Positions 26,333 to 34,247 of a stretch of DNA of 43,422 bases are shown in pieces. Below the pieces are notes generated by a model. That model saw only the letters and a list, made by a program, of their open reading frames with translations. It was not told the DNA's origin and did not search any database. Positions within the stretch are counted from its first letter, which is position 1; the number at the start of each line of letters is the position of its first letter. The DNA comes from Phycisphaerae bacterium (GTDB taxonomy: Bacteria; Planctomycetota; Phycisphaerae; JAAYCJ01). A program made the translations under genes and the position numbers. The DNA lies in the NCBI GenBank assembly GCA_012729815.1, contig JAAYCJ010000075.1, positions 1-43,422 of the forward strand. The letters run 5' to 3'.

Positions 26333-27583
26333 TCAGGCCGTGCGCTTGATGACGATGGCGGTCAGATCATCCCGCTGAAGCGTGCCTTCGGCGAACCGGT
26401 TCACGTCGCGGCGAATGCCCTCCAGAATGGCCTGCGCCGAATGCTCGGCCAGATCGACCACCAGGCGTTCCAGGCGTTCGAGGCCGAACTGCTCTTCGCG
26501 CGAATTGCTCCACTCGTAAAAGCCGTCGGTGACCAGGACGACGCTCTCGCCCACCTGGAGGTGGATCGGGGCGTCCGTGTGGAATTCCATCTCGGGCAGG
26601 ATGCCCAGCGGACAGGCGGTCGCGTCGAAGCGGGCAAGACGTCCGCCGCGCCGGACGTGGAGGATCGGGCCCTGGCCCGCGCTGCAGTAGTGCAGGATGT
26701 GGCGTCGCGTATCCAGAACGCCGCAGAAGGCGGTCACGAATCGGTCCGGCGGCAGGTCGGCGGCCAGACGCTTGTTGACGCATTGCAGGACCCGGCAGTG
26801 ACCCAGGTCCATGCTCGACAGCAGCACGCGGAACATCGCCTGAAGCTGGGCGACCACCAGCGCCGGGGCGATCCCGTGGCCGGAGGCGTCGGCCAGCACC
26901 ACGCCCAACCGATCGTCCGAAAGGCTGATGAAGTCGTAGCCGTCGCCGCCGGTCTCATCGGCGGGCCGGTTCCAGCCGACGATCTGGTAACCGTCGATCC
27001 GCGGATTGTCCCGCGGCAGCAGGCCCTGCTGGATCTCGCGGGCCAACTGCAGTTCCTGCTCCATCCGCTGCTTCTTGGCGTATTCCTGCAGCAGCCTCGC
27101 CCGCTGAAGGGCGACCGCGGCCTGCGCGCCAAGGGCCTCCAGAAGCCGCTCGTCGCCGGCTCCGAACGCACCGTCGTGCTTGTTGACGGCTTGGACGACG
27201 CCCACAAGCTGTCCGTCGTAGCCGATCAGCGGGCAACTCAGGATGTTGCGGGTCCGGTAACCGGTCTGGCGGTCCACATCGGGGTTGAAACGGTCGTCGG
27301 CGTAGGCGTCGGGAACGTTGACCAGGCACCGCTGTCGGGCGCAGGCGCCCAGAATCCCGCGATCGGCGGAAAGCCGCACCAGCCCGAGGCCGTGGGCCAC
27401 CTTGGTCACGAATTCGTGCGCGTCGGCCTCGTGGAGAAAAATCGAGGCCCGATCGCAGGCCAAGACCTTGATCGTCTCGTTGACGATCAGATCGAGCAAC
27501 TCGTCCAGGTCGATCGTCGCCCCAAGCCGACGGGCAACCTCCAGGATCGCCACAGCCCCGGTCAGTTCGATTGGCTCCGCCAC
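26333..27583 (-). CDS. GAF-domain PP2C-type serine phosphatase (RsbU/SpoIIE-like)
   Basis: A 416-residue signalling protein. Residues of about 20-170 form a GAF sensor domain (LDELLDLIVNETIKVLACDRASIFL, LIGYDGQLVGVVQAVNKHDG). A short coiled linker with KKQRMEQELQLAREIQQGLLP follows. The C-terminal half is a SpoIIE/RsbU-type phosphatase with GGDGYDFI and VVLADASGHGIAPALV, which supply metal-binding Asp residues. These proteins usually dephosphorylate an anti-sigma antagonist in a partner-switching cascade; no such partner is in the window. The start is GTG 27583 with GAGGAG 7 nt before it. It lies 24 nt after the methyltransferase stop, so the two probably form one operon. Confidence 0.9.
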   Translation of the reverse strand: MAEPIELTGAVAILEVARRLGATIDLDELLDLIVNETIKVLACDRASIFLHEADAHEFVTKVAHGLGLVRLSADRGILGACARQRCLVNVPDAYADDRFNPDVDRQTGYRTRNILSCPLIGYDGQLVGVVQAVNKHDGAFGAGDERLLEALGAQAAVALQRARLLQEYAKKQRMEQELQLAREIQQGLLPRDNPRIDGYQIVGWNRPADETGGDGYDFISLSDDRLGVVLADASGHGIAPALVVAQLQAMFRVLLSSMDLGHCRVLQCVNKRLAADLPPDRFVTAFCGVLDTRRHILHYCSAGQGPILHVRRGGRLARFDATACPLGILPEMEFHTDAPIHLQVGESVVLVTDGFYEWSNSREEQFGLERLERLVVDLAEHSAQAILEGIRRDVNRFAEGTLQRDDLTAIVIKRTA

Positions 27584-27607
27584 CCGGTTCTCCTCAAGGT
27601 TCGGATA

Positions 27608-28294
27608 TTACGTCGAATCGCCGCCCGGCTTGATTCCCACCGTCGCCAGGACCGGCGCCCAAAAGCCGAACTTCTGCTGCACGATCCGCTCGAAACCGGC
27701 CGTCTCCAGCAGATCGCACATCTCCGACGCGGTGCAGTGATGAACGGATTTCTCGACCATCGCGACACAGACGTCGAAGATGAACCAGCCGATCACGTTG
27801 TCGCGAAAACCGTCGAGGATGATCAGCCGACCGCCCGGCCGCAGGGCCCGGTACATCTGGGCGACCACCACCGACTGGTGAGGATAGTGGTGAAAGGAGT
27901 TGGAACAGGTGACCACGTCGAACGCGCCCTCCTCGAGCGGAAGGTGCTCCGAGTCGGCCACGATGAACCCGATGCGATCGTCAATGCCAAGCCGCCGGGT
28001 CTTCTCAGCCCCGATCTGGCACATCCGGACCGCCATATCCAGGCCATAGGCCCGCACCGGAAGGCTGGTCTCGGCCAGCATCGAGATGAACGTGCCGGTC
28101 CCGCAACCGATATCGAGCAGGCGAAGCTCGCCGTTGCCGTTAGCCGACCCGCCGTCGAGGATAAGCTCAATGAACTTCAAGTAGCATCGCTGGAACAAAA
28201 GGCGCTGAAGAACGGATTGGTCATAGGTTTCGGCCCACCGCTCAAACTCCGCCTGGGCATGAGCCTTCCATAGCTTGCCGTCGCGCTTCGACAA
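27608..28294 (-). CDS. SAM-dependent class I methyltransferase
   Basis: A 228-residue protein of the UbiE/Methyltransf_11 type. The SAM-binding loop DIGCGTGTF is at 61-69, with GLDMAVRMCQIG as the acidic second strand, CSNSFHHYPHQ at the active-site side and LRPGGRLIILDGF further on. The substrate is unknown. The start is a TTG at 28294, chosen because GGAGG (TCCTCC at 28301-28306 on the plus strand) lies 6 nt upstream. The longer reading back to 28396 would run through the predicted promoter at 28344-28372. Confidence 0.85.
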   Translation of the reverse strand: MSKRDGKLWKAHAQAEFERWAETYDQSVLQRLLFQRCYLKFIELILDGGSANGNGELRLLDIGCGTGTFISMLAETSLPVRAYGLDMAVRMCQIGAEKTRRLGIDDRIGFIVADSEHLPLEEGAFDVVTCSNSFHHYPHQSVVVAQMYRALRPGGRLIILDGFRDNVIGWFIFDVCVAMVEKSVHHCTASEMCDLLETAGFERIVQQKFGFWAPVLATVGIKPGGDST

Positions 28295-28343
28295 TGAGTA
28301 TCCTCCAAAACGGCTGCGGGAATGCCACTTTTTCCGCTCCAGA

Positions 28344-28372
28344 ACTATACCCGCCAAGCGGTCTCCGGACAA
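28344..28372 (-). promoter_or_regulatory. Predicted promoter of the methyltransferase-phosphatase operon
   Basis: On the minus strand, TTGTCC (28372-28367), 17 nt, TATAGT (28349-28344). The expected start is about 28337, giving a leader of about 43 nt with a strong GGAGG site. The 278-nt gap between the divergent genes also holds the rightward promoter at 28479-28507 and no other recognised feature. Confidence 0.65.
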
Positions 28373-28478
28373 CGGCCTTTTGCCGGAGATGGGCAATCAG
28401 AGAAAAGCTGGTAAACTAGGCAATTTGGGCAACAAGGCCGGGCGGGACAGATTCCTATGAAAGACAAGCAGTTGGCTA

Positions 28479-28507
28479 TTGCATAGTGACACGACTTCTG
28501 TTAGTAT
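28479..28507 (+). promoter_or_regulatory. Predicted promoter of the second PEP-CTERM gene
   Basis: TTGCAT (28479-28484), 17 nt, TAGTAT (28502-28507). The expected start is about 28514, leaving a leader of about 60 nt that ends in a purine-rich GGAGGGAGAG run. Confidence 0.55.
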
Positions 28508-28572
28508 GATTGCTGAGAGAGAGCCTGTCTGCGACCGCACAGAGAGGGTAGTGGTTTAAACTTGGAGGGAGA

Positions 28573-29361
28573 GTGAGAGAGATGAGAGAGAGAATCTGCA
28601 CGCTTATCGTGTCTCTGCTGTTTGTCTGTGCGCCCGCAACGGCCAGTCTGATCGCCTACCACGACTACACGCTCACGTTTGAGCGTCAGGGGTGGTCCGA
28701 GTCGCGGCTGATCACGGCGGCGCCCTTCCCGATGTCGCAGCCGTTCTACCAGGTCGGCGGCCAGGACGTCGATGTTTACATGGAGAAAATCAACGTGGCG
28801 CGGCCGGGAATCGTCAGCGAATACACCTGGTACGTCAACGCCCCGGCGGTCAGGGACGATCCGGACAACCTGATGCTGCTCGGCGGCAGCGGTCCGCTGA
28901 CGATACGGGTTTCCGGCATGCGGTTCTACGACAGCGAGAACCCGAGCAAGGTCTATACGACCAACGACGACCTCGACTTCGTCCCGCTGGTGACGCACAT
29001 CTACTACGTGGGCTTCCAGAACGGCGAGTACATCCCGATGCACCTGCCGGGCGATATTCCGGTGAATCCGGGCTCGGCCCAGTGGCAGCGATCGCCGGTG
29101 GCCCCGCTGATCGACGGAGTGGACCCGGAGTTCGCGACGTACGGCGCGGCCTATGGCACGCCCTACCAGGACTACACCCAGCCGGGAATCTCGTTCGTGC
29201 TGCCGGATATGTACGTGCCGGACAACATGGGCATCGCGCTGTGGGAGCTCTCGTTCGGCGCCGGTTTTGCGATAACGCAGGACGTGCCGGAGCCGAGCGT
29301 GATCTCGCTGCTGGTGATGGGACTGACTACCGCGATGTTCCGCCGACGCCGGACGCGATAG
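28573..29361 (+). CDS. Secreted PEP-CTERM protein
   Basis: A 262-residue exported protein of unknown function. A signal peptide (RERICTLIVSLLFVCAPATAS) is followed by a domain rich in Tyr, Pro and Asp. The C-terminus is a textbook PEP-CTERM tail: VPEPSVISLL, a transmembrane stretch and RRRRTR. These tails direct proteins to exosortase, probably for surface or extracellular matrix attachment. No repeated unit or catalytic motif is seen. Either GTG 28573 or ATG 28582 could be the start: GGAGG at 28564-28568 sits 4 nt before the GTG and 13 nt before the ATG. A strong terminator follows at 29385. Confidence 0.85.
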   Translation: MREMRERICTLIVSLLFVCAPATASLIAYHDYTLTFERQGWSESRLITAAPFPMSQPFYQVGGQDVDVYMEKINVARPGIVSEYTWYVNAPAVRDDPDNLMLLGGSGPLTIRVSGMRFYDSENPSKVYTTNDDLDFVPLVTHIYYVGFQNGEYIPMHLPGDIPVNPGSAQWQRSPVAPLIDGVDPEFATYGAAYGTPYQDYTQPGISFVLPDMYVPDNMGIALWELSFGAGFAITQDVPEPSVISLLVMGLTTAMFRRRRTR

Positions 29362-29384
29362 CAAGTCTTTACGTTTGTCGCCTG

Positions 29385-29412
29385 ACCGACCGGACGCTCT
29401 CCGGTCGGTTTT
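29385..29412 (+). terminator. Rho-independent terminator after the PEP-CTERM gene
   Basis: A perfect 10-bp stem, ACCGACCGGA (29385-29394) with TCCGGTCGGT (29400-29409), a 5-nt loop, then TTTT. It lies in the 73-nt gap to the convergent nth gene. Confidence 0.85.
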
Positions 29413-29434
29413 CCTTGCGCGGCGGCGACGAGAC

Positions 29435-30115
29435 TCAACCCGACACGCGCTCTTGGCCGGCCGGACAGAGGTCCAGAAGCGGGCAGATCGGACATTGGGG
29501 CTTGGCGGCGTGGCAGACCTGTCGGCCGTGAAGAATCATCGCGTGGCTGAAGAAAGTCCAGTCCTTCCGCGGGATCAGCTTCATCAGGTCCTGCTCGATG
29601 CAAACCGCGTCCTTGGAGTCCTTGGCGCCGGGCGAGAGGGCCAGACGCAGCGAGACCCGACCGACGTGGGTGTCCACGGCGATGCCCTCGTTCTTGCCGA
29701 AGGCGGTGCCGAGAACGACGTTGGCGGTCTTGCGGGCCACGCCCGGCAGGCTGGTCAGTTCCTCCATGGTGTCCGGAACGCAGCCGTCAAACCGATCGAG
29801 AATCTCCTGTGCGGCCTTGATGATCGACTTGGTCTTCTGCCGGAAGAAACCCGCTGTGCGGATTTCCTGTTCGAAACGGGCCGGATCGGCCTGGGCGTAA
29901 TCCCGCGTGGTCCGGTACTTTGGGAACAGGTTCGCTGTGACCTGGTTAACCCGCTGGTCGGTGCACTGGGCTGAAAGGATCGTGGCCACCAGCAGTTCGA
30001 GCGGATTGGACCAGTTCAGCGCGGTGGTGACGCGCGGGTAGTGTTTCCTGAGGCGTTTGAAGATGGCTTTTGCCCGCGTTGGCGCGTCGCTCGTGTGGTC
30101 GATCTGTCCGGTCAT
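29435..30115 (-). CDS. nth: Endonuclease III
   Basis: A 226-residue base-excision-repair glycosylase/AP lyase that removes oxidised pyrimidines. The helix-hairpin-helix reads LPGVARKTANVVLG, and its Lys is the expected Schiff-base residue; the catalytic Asp is in VDTHVGR. The C-terminal [4Fe-4S] loop is complete: C-x6-C-x2-C-x5-C (CHAAKPQCPICPLLDLC). Length is normal. ATG 30115 is chosen, with GAGGG about 10 nt upstream; an in-frame ATG or GTG further up at 30148 would add 11 residues and lacks a site. It is divergent from the YkgJ-type gene. Confidence 0.95.
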   Translation of the reverse strand: MTGQIDHTSDAPTRAKAIFKRLRKHYPRVTTALNWSNPLELLVATILSAQCTDQRVNQVTANLFPKYRTTRDYAQADPARFEQEIRTAGFFRQKTKSIIKAAQEILDRFDGCVPDTMEELTSLPGVARKTANVVLGTAFGKNEGIAVDTHVGRVSLRLALSPGAKDSKDAVCIEQDLMKLIPRKDWTFFSHAMILHGRQVCHAAKPQCPICPLLDLCPAGQERVSG

Positions 30116-30193
30116 GGTCGCTGCCCTCGTTTTAACAGCCGAGACCATTCTAAGCCCATCAGGGCAAATCCGAAAGCGCCGGTTGCCGAATGG

Positions 30194-30222
30194 TTGCCTG
30201 CGTTCCGCCGAAGCACTATAAT
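30194..30222 (+). promoter_or_regulatory. Predicted promoter of the YkgJ-lipoprotein-hisS unit
   Basis: TTGCCT (30194-30199), 17 nt, TATAAT (30217-30222). The expected start is about 30229; AAAGGAGAA follows in the leader. It could drive the closely spaced genes from 30274 to 33297. Confidence 0.7.
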
Positions 30223-30273
30223 CCGGGTCTTTGACCGGCTATCATTGTGGTGCGAAAGGAGAACGACTCGAGC

Positions 30274-30687
30274 ATGGCGAGCAGGAAGGCCAGCAAGAAA
30301 ACGTGCGACGGCTGCAACGCGATCTGCTGCCGTCACGTGGCACTGGAGATTGACGAACCGGAAACCGCGGGGGATTTCGACGACATCCGGTGGTACGTGC
30401 TGCACCGGAATGTCTACGTCTTCGTCGAGGACGGCGACTGGTACGTCGCGTTCAAGACCAAGTGCAACAGCCTGGGGTCCGACAACCGCTGCGCTACCTA
30501 CGAGCGTCGCCCGCGGATCTGCCGCAACTACGACACCGACAACTGCGAATTCCACGGCGACGGCGACGCCCACGAGCATCTGTTCGAAACCCCCGAGCAG
30601 GTCGAGGAGTTCGCCCAGGAGTTTCTGCGGAAGAAACGCGCCAAGAGCAGGGCGCGATCGAAAAAGAAACGGAACACCAGGTCATGA
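30274..30687 (+). CDS. YkgJ-family cysteine-cluster protein
   Basis: A 137-residue protein with eight conserved-looking cysteines: C11, C14, C18, C19, C64, C73, C83 and C91. The pattern fits the YkgJ/Fe-S oxidoreductase-like family, thought to bind zinc or an iron-sulfur cluster; its biochemical role is not known. The C-terminal 20 residues are strongly basic (KKRAKSRARSKKKR), which could bind nucleic acid. ATG 30274 follows AAAGGAGAA by about 12 nt; an in-frame GTG at 30247 is the alternative. The stop overlaps the start of the lipoprotein gene in ATGA. Confidence 0.85.
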   Translation: MASRKASKKTCDGCNAICCRHVALEIDEPETAGDFDDIRWYVLHRNVYVFVEDGDWYVAFKTKCNSLGSDNRCATYERRPRICRNYDTDNCEFHGDGDAHEHLFETPEQVEEFAQEFLRKKRAKSRARSKKKRNTRS

Positions 30688-31430
30688 AGCGATTCCCCCG
30701 TTCAACCGCACTGGCGTTGTGGTTCGCCGCGGCGGGTCTGCCCGTCGCCGGCGGCTGCGCCGCACAGGTCAGCGTCTGGGGCAACTCGGACAGCCTCAAT
30801 CCCAAGGACTACACGCAGACCAGCCCGCACTACGTGCACGTGGGCGAGACGGCCCAGTTCCGGGTGACGGTGGAGCCGGACATTGCCGACTACGTCGTGC
30901 TGGAGATCAACGGCGAGGCGCACCTGCTCAACCGCGTCACGACCGGCCAGTACGCGTTCAGCAAGCACTTCGATCAGGCCCTGCTCAACAAGACGCTGCG
31001 GGCCCAGGCCAAGGCGTATCGCCAGCAGGGCCGGCGCGACTACGTCGAGACGCGCGGGCGGATCGTCAAGCGTTCGACCGCGTCCGACCCGTCGGACGAG
31101 TTGCTCGGCGCCGGATCGATGATGATCAAGTGCTACCAGAGCAAAGTGGTCATCAAGTTCACGCCGGATGGCCGGTCGGCGCCGGACTGGAGGCAGGGAA
31201 CGCTCGAGCTGTTCGACGAAACGGGCAAGGCGGTGAGGGTGGCCTACGGCCAGCCGGGCCGGCACGGATTCGTCGTGCTGGGTCCGGAGGCCTTCGGCGG
31301 CGAATACGTCGTGTACTATGAACCGGAATTCGACGAGGTCCGCCGCAGCGGCAAGACGCGGGCGGTCTTCACGGTGCCCGGAGCCCCAGGCCAGACCATC
31401 CAGGTCGAGACCGAGGTCGAGACGCGGTAG
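30684..31430 (+). CDS. Lipoprotein of unknown function
   Basis: A 248-residue protein. The signal peptide ends in an AGGC lipobox, with Cys25 as the likely lipidated residue. The mature part is beta-rich with no catalytic motif (GETAQFRVTVEPDIADYVVLEINGE, FVVLGPEAFGGEYVVYYEPEF), suggesting immunoglobulin-like or carbohydrate-binding-like modules. It is not recognised. The start overlaps the preceding stop (ATGA), so translation is coupled. hisS begins 13 nt after its stop. Confidence 0.75.
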   Translation: MKRFPRSTALALWFAAAGLPVAGGCAAQVSVWGNSDSLNPKDYTQTSPHYVHVGETAQFRVTVEPDIADYVVLEINGEAHLLNRVTTGQYAFSKHFDQALLNKTLRAQAKAYRQQGRRDYVETRGRIVKRSTASDPSDELLGAGSMMIKCYQSKVVIKFTPDGRSAPDWRQGTLELFDETGKAVRVAYGQPGRHGFVVLGPEAFGGEYVVYYEPEFDEVRRSGKTRAVFTVPGAPGQTIQVETEVETR

Positions 31431-31443
31431 AGATGAGCGAACG

Positions 31444-32769
31444 ATGAGCGATACCAAACCACGCAAAGCGGACTTCCAAGCCCCTCGCGGAACGCGGGAC
31501 TTCTACCCGGAACACATGGCCCGGCTGAATTGGCTGTTCGACCACTGGCGCCAGGTGAGCCGCCGGCACGGATTCGAGGAATACGAAGGCCCCCTCTACG
31601 AACACCTGGAGCTCTACACGGTAAAATCGGGCGAAGGGATCGTCTCGGAGCTGTTCAGCTTCCAGGACCGCGGCGAACGGGACCTGGCGATCCGGCCGGA
31701 GATCACGCCGACGTTGGCCCGGATGATCGCCGCGAAGGCGGCCGCCCTGCCCCGGCCGATCAAGTGGTTCTCCATGCCGCGGGCGTGCCGCGCCGAACGG
31801 CCCCAGCGCGGACGGCTGCGCGAGTTCTTCCAGTGGAACGTCGACGTGCTGGGCTCCGAGAGCGTCCTGGCCGACGCCGAGTGCATTTTCGTGATGCTGG
31901 ATTTCCTGCGGACAGTCGGCCTCGGCCCGGACCTGGTCGAGGTCCAGGTCAACAGCCGCACCATCGTCGGCGCGCTGCTCGAACAGGAGGGCGTGAGCCC
32001 CGACCGCCACGAACGGGTCTTCACCGTGATGGACCGCTACCAGAAGCTCGAACCGGACGCCTTCCGCGAGTTCGTGCTCAGCCAGGGTTTTACCGACGTG
32101 GACTTCGACCTGATCACCCGGATCATCCGGATTCCCGATCTCGAGGCGATGAAGGATCTGGTCAAAAGCGATCCGGCCAAATGCGAATTCGACCGCCTGA
32201 ACGAACTGAAGGGCTACCTCGACCACTTCGGCGTCGGCGACTACTTCCGCTATCGGGCGGACGTGGTGCGCGGGTTGGCCTACTACACGGGAATTGTCTT
32301 CGAGGTGTTCGACCGCGGCTCCAAGCTCCGCGCGATCGCCGGCGGCGGACGCTACGACAACCTGATCCGCCTGTTCAACGGGCCGGACATGCCGGCGGTG
32401 GGGTTCGGCATGGGCGATCCGGTGCTGATGGAATTGCTGGCCGATCTGAAGCTGCTGCCGGAGACGGACGGCGCGCAGGGGCCACAGGTCTTCGTCATCG
32501 ACGCGGACGCCGAGATGTTTCAGACGGCCCTGGAAATGGTCGGCCGGCTGCGCATGCGCGGGATCGCCGCCGAGATGTCCTACAAGCGTCAGGCGGTGGG
32601 CAAGCAGTTCAAGCAGGCGGCGTCCCGCTGCGCCCGGACCGCGGTGGTTTTGGGCCGCGAGACCAGGGAGCAGAAGCTTCTGACGATCAAGAACCTGGAC
32701 GACGGCACGCAGTCGCAGGTGGATCTCGAGAAGTTCCTCGAGGACCCGGCGGCCTTTGTCGGCGGCTGA
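31444..32769 (+). CDS. hisS: Histidyl-tRNA synthetase
   Basis: A 441-residue class II aminoacyl-tRNA synthetase. Motif 1 and the N-terminal PRGTRDFYP are present. Motif 2 reads FSMPRACRAERPQRGRLREFFQ (about 109-130). The histidine-specific RGLAYYTG (276-283) and AGGGRYDNL (299-307) are intact. A C-terminal anticodon-binding domain starts at about 345 (PQVFVIDAD). The His-specific motifs and the C-terminal domain argue against the regulatory paralogue HisZ. ATG 31444 is taken as the start, but the site before it is weak (GAGCGAACG). HYExAFE follows after 3 nt. Confidence 0.93.
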   Translation: MSDTKPRKADFQAPRGTRDFYPEHMARLNWLFDHWRQVSRRHGFEEYEGPLYEHLELYTVKSGEGIVSELFSFQDRGERDLAIRPEITPTLARMIAAKAAALPRPIKWFSMPRACRAERPQRGRLREFFQWNVDVLGSESVLADAECIFVMLDFLRTVGLGPDLVEVQVNSRTIVGALLEQEGVSPDRHERVFTVMDRYQKLEPDAFREFVLSQGFTDVDFDLITRIIRIPDLEAMKDLVKSDPAKCEFDRLNELKGYLDHFGVGDYFRYRADVVRGLAYYTGIVFEVFDRGSKLRAIAGGGRYDNLIRLFNGPDMPAVGFGMGDPVLMELLADLKLLPETDGAQGPQVFVIDADAEMFQTALEMVGRLRMRGIAAEMSYKRQAVGKQFKQAASRCARTAVVLGRETREQKLLTIKNLDDGTQSQVDLEKFLEDPAAFVGG

Positions 32770-32772
32770 GGC

Positions 32773-33297
32773 ATGAAACGATCCAACCACTACGAGGCGG
32801 CGTTCGAGCACCTGCTGCGCGAGCGGGCGCTGCCTTACGTGGCGGTGGACGAGGCCAAGCGGGCTCTCCTGGCCAACACCCAACTCAAAAGCTTTGATTT
32901 CGTGCTGTACCTGCCGGAACGGCGCAACCTGCTGATCGACGTCAAAGGCCGCAAAGCCGCCGGCGGCAAGCGCCGCTGGTCGTTCGACCCGTGGGTCAAC
33001 CGCAGCGACCTGGAGGCCCTGGCGACCTGGCAGGAAGTCTTCGGTGACGGCTTCCGGGCTGCGTTCGCGTTCGCCTTCTGGCTCAGCGACCTCGACCAGG
33101 TCGGCCTGTTTGAAACCTTCACCTTCCGCGAACGCTACTACCGGTTCTACGTGGTCTACCTGGACGACTACCGCCCGTATCTGCGTCAGCGGTCGGACCG
33201 GTGGGACACCGTCACGATCCCGCGCGAGGTGTTCGGCCGGCTGGCCTTCGAATTCGACGAGCTGCTGCGATGCCCGCCGGCGAACAAAAAGCTGTGA
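32773..33297 (+). CDS. HYExAFE-family protein
   Basis: A 174-residue protein whose opening NHYEAAFEHLLRERALPYVAVDEAKR carries the HYExAFE signature, a family known mainly from planctomycetes and without an assigned function. LIDVKGRK, after a hydrophobic strand, followed by SFDPWVNRSDLEAL, looks like a restriction-endonuclease-type (D...DxK) core, which may indicate a nucleic-acid-binding or nuclease fold. That is an inference from the motif alone. It starts 3 nt after hisS with GAGG overlapping the hisS stop, so it is almost certainly in the same transcript. Confidence 0.82.
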   Translation: MKRSNHYEAAFEHLLRERALPYVAVDEAKRALLANTQLKSFDFVLYLPERRNLLIDVKGRKAAGGKRRWSFDPWVNRSDLEALATWQEVFGDGFRAAFAFAFWLSDLDQVGLFETFTFRERYYRFYVVYLDDYRPYLRQRSDRWDTVTIPREVFGRLAFEFDELLRCPPANKKL

Positions 33298-33321
33298 CGC
33301 GGGCGACAAGCATGTTATGAT
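33294..33321 (+). promoter_or_regulatory. Possible promoter of the small membrane protein genes
   Basis: GTGACG (33294-33299), 16 nt, TATGAT (33316-33321). The -10 is good, the -35 moderate. AAGGAGGAG follows in the leader before the first small gene. Confidence 0.45.
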
Positions 33322-33350
33322 GGTGCAAGGCCTTACAAGGAGGAGAAGCT

Positions 33351-33563
33351 TTGTTGACGCTGTGCAGGAAGATGATGTGGCGAGGGACGCTGGCGGCGGC
33401 CCTGCTGAGCCAGGCGGCGTTTGGGGCCGACCCGAACGGCGCAACCCAGGATGTGCTGCTGCGGGACGACCGAATGGTCCTGCCCTGGCTGGTTGGCACG
33501 GGCATTCTGGTCATGGTGCTGATCGCCGGGTTCAAACACCCCGGCCGGACCCATCTGGACTGA
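33351..33563 (+). CDS. Small exported membrane protein (70 residues)
   Basis: A 70-residue protein with an N-terminal signal-like helix (WRGTLAAALLSQAAFGA) and a second transmembrane helix near the C-terminus (LPWLVGTGILVMVLIAGF), ending in a short hydrophilic tail. The mature part between helices is short and acidic. The start is TTG 33351 with a very strong AAGGAGGAG site 5 nt upstream, which supports it being a real gene. Not recognised. Confidence 0.6.
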   Translation: MLTLCRKMMWRGTLAAALLSQAAFGADPNGATQDVLLRDDRMVLPWLVGTGILVMVLIAGFKHPGRTHLD

Positions 33564-33589
33564 AATTCGTACACTCTGGGAGGTGTGAT

Positions 33590-33916
33590 ATGAGAAAATT
33601 GGCGATCATTGGCCTGATCGCGACCAACGCGATCCTGGCCGTCATGCTGGTGGGGAATTTCCTCAAACCGGAAACGGCTCACGCCCAGCCGATGGGCATG
33701 TCGGGCAACGTCCTGATGACCGCGGGCGCGATTCTGGGCACCACGTCCGACGCGGTCTATGTGGTCGATCTGACCAACCGCGAGCTGTTGGCCCTGATAT
33801 ACGATAAGTCGAAGATTGACGAGGTCAGGATCTTAGGCCGTCGCGACCTGGTCCGCGACCTGGCCTACGGCGCGACGACGGAAGAAGAGCCGGATCGGCG
33901 AAGGCGAAGAAGGTAG
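33590..33916 (+). CDS. Small membrane-anchored protein, paralogue A
   Basis: A 108-residue protein. Residues 3-24 form a signal or anchor helix (LAIIGLIATNAILAVMLVG). The outer part is beta-like: TSDAVYVVDLTNRELLALIY followed by DKSKIDEVRILGRRDL, then an Arg-rich tail. The segment resembles the next gene's AVWVMDARSRTIGVYMYD segment, suggesting a duplicated pair with a single shared beta unit. GGGAGGTG precedes ATG 33590. No function is recognised. Confidence 0.7.
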   Translation: MRKLAIIGLIATNAILAVMLVGNFLKPETAHAQPMGMSGNVLMTAGAILGTTSDAVYVVDLTNRELLALIYDKSKIDEVRILGRRDLVRDLAYGATTEEEPDRRRRRR

Positions 33917-33953
33917 CGGCGGCGAGGCGACATAACCGCCAAGGAGGACCATA

Positions 33954-34244
33954 ATGACTACTGACAAACAAACCAAACTGATAATCGCACTGCTTTGCTC
34001 GGCCCTGCTCATGACGATGGCGCTGCTGGTGCTGGATCGCGGCATGCTGACTTCCGAGGCGCTGGCGGGCAGCATGCAGGATCGGGGCGGCGATTACGCG
34101 ATCACGATGGCCCGGCAGACGGATTCCCAAGAGGCGGTGTGGGTGATGGACGCCCGCAGCCGGACGATCGGGGTCTACATGTACGATGTGACCTCGAAAC
34201 GTCTGGAATTGCTCAAGACGCTGGTGCTGGCGGAAAGCCAATAG
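33954..34244 (+). CDS. Small membrane-anchored protein, paralogue B
   Basis: A 96-residue protein. An N-terminal helix at about 8-27 (LIIALLCSALLMTMALLVLD) is followed by an outer segment with AVWVMDARSRTIGVYMYD and LELLKTLVLAES. The spacing and hydrophobic pattern match the preceding gene, so it is probably a tandem duplicate. AAGGAGG lies 8 nt before ATG 33954. Its stop is 3 nt from the stop of the convergent methyltransferase gene. Its role is unknown; a pair of such small proteins may form a membrane-attached complex. Confidence 0.7.
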   Translation: MTTDKQTKLIIALLCSALLMTMALLVLDRGMLTSEALAGSMQDRGGDYAITMARQTDSQEAVWVMDARSRTIGVYMYDVTSKRLELLKTLVLAESQ

Positions 34245-34247
34245 GCC

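Noticed and set aside
31444-32769. HisZ, the regulatory histidyl-tRNA synthetase paralogue
   Set aside because: The histidine-specific RGLAYYTG motif and the C-terminal anticodon-binding domain are both present.
31369-33444. Leftward open frame of 691 codons opposite hisS and the HYExAFE gene
   Set aside because: Antisense to intact hisS; the translation is Arg/His/Gln-rich without a start signal.
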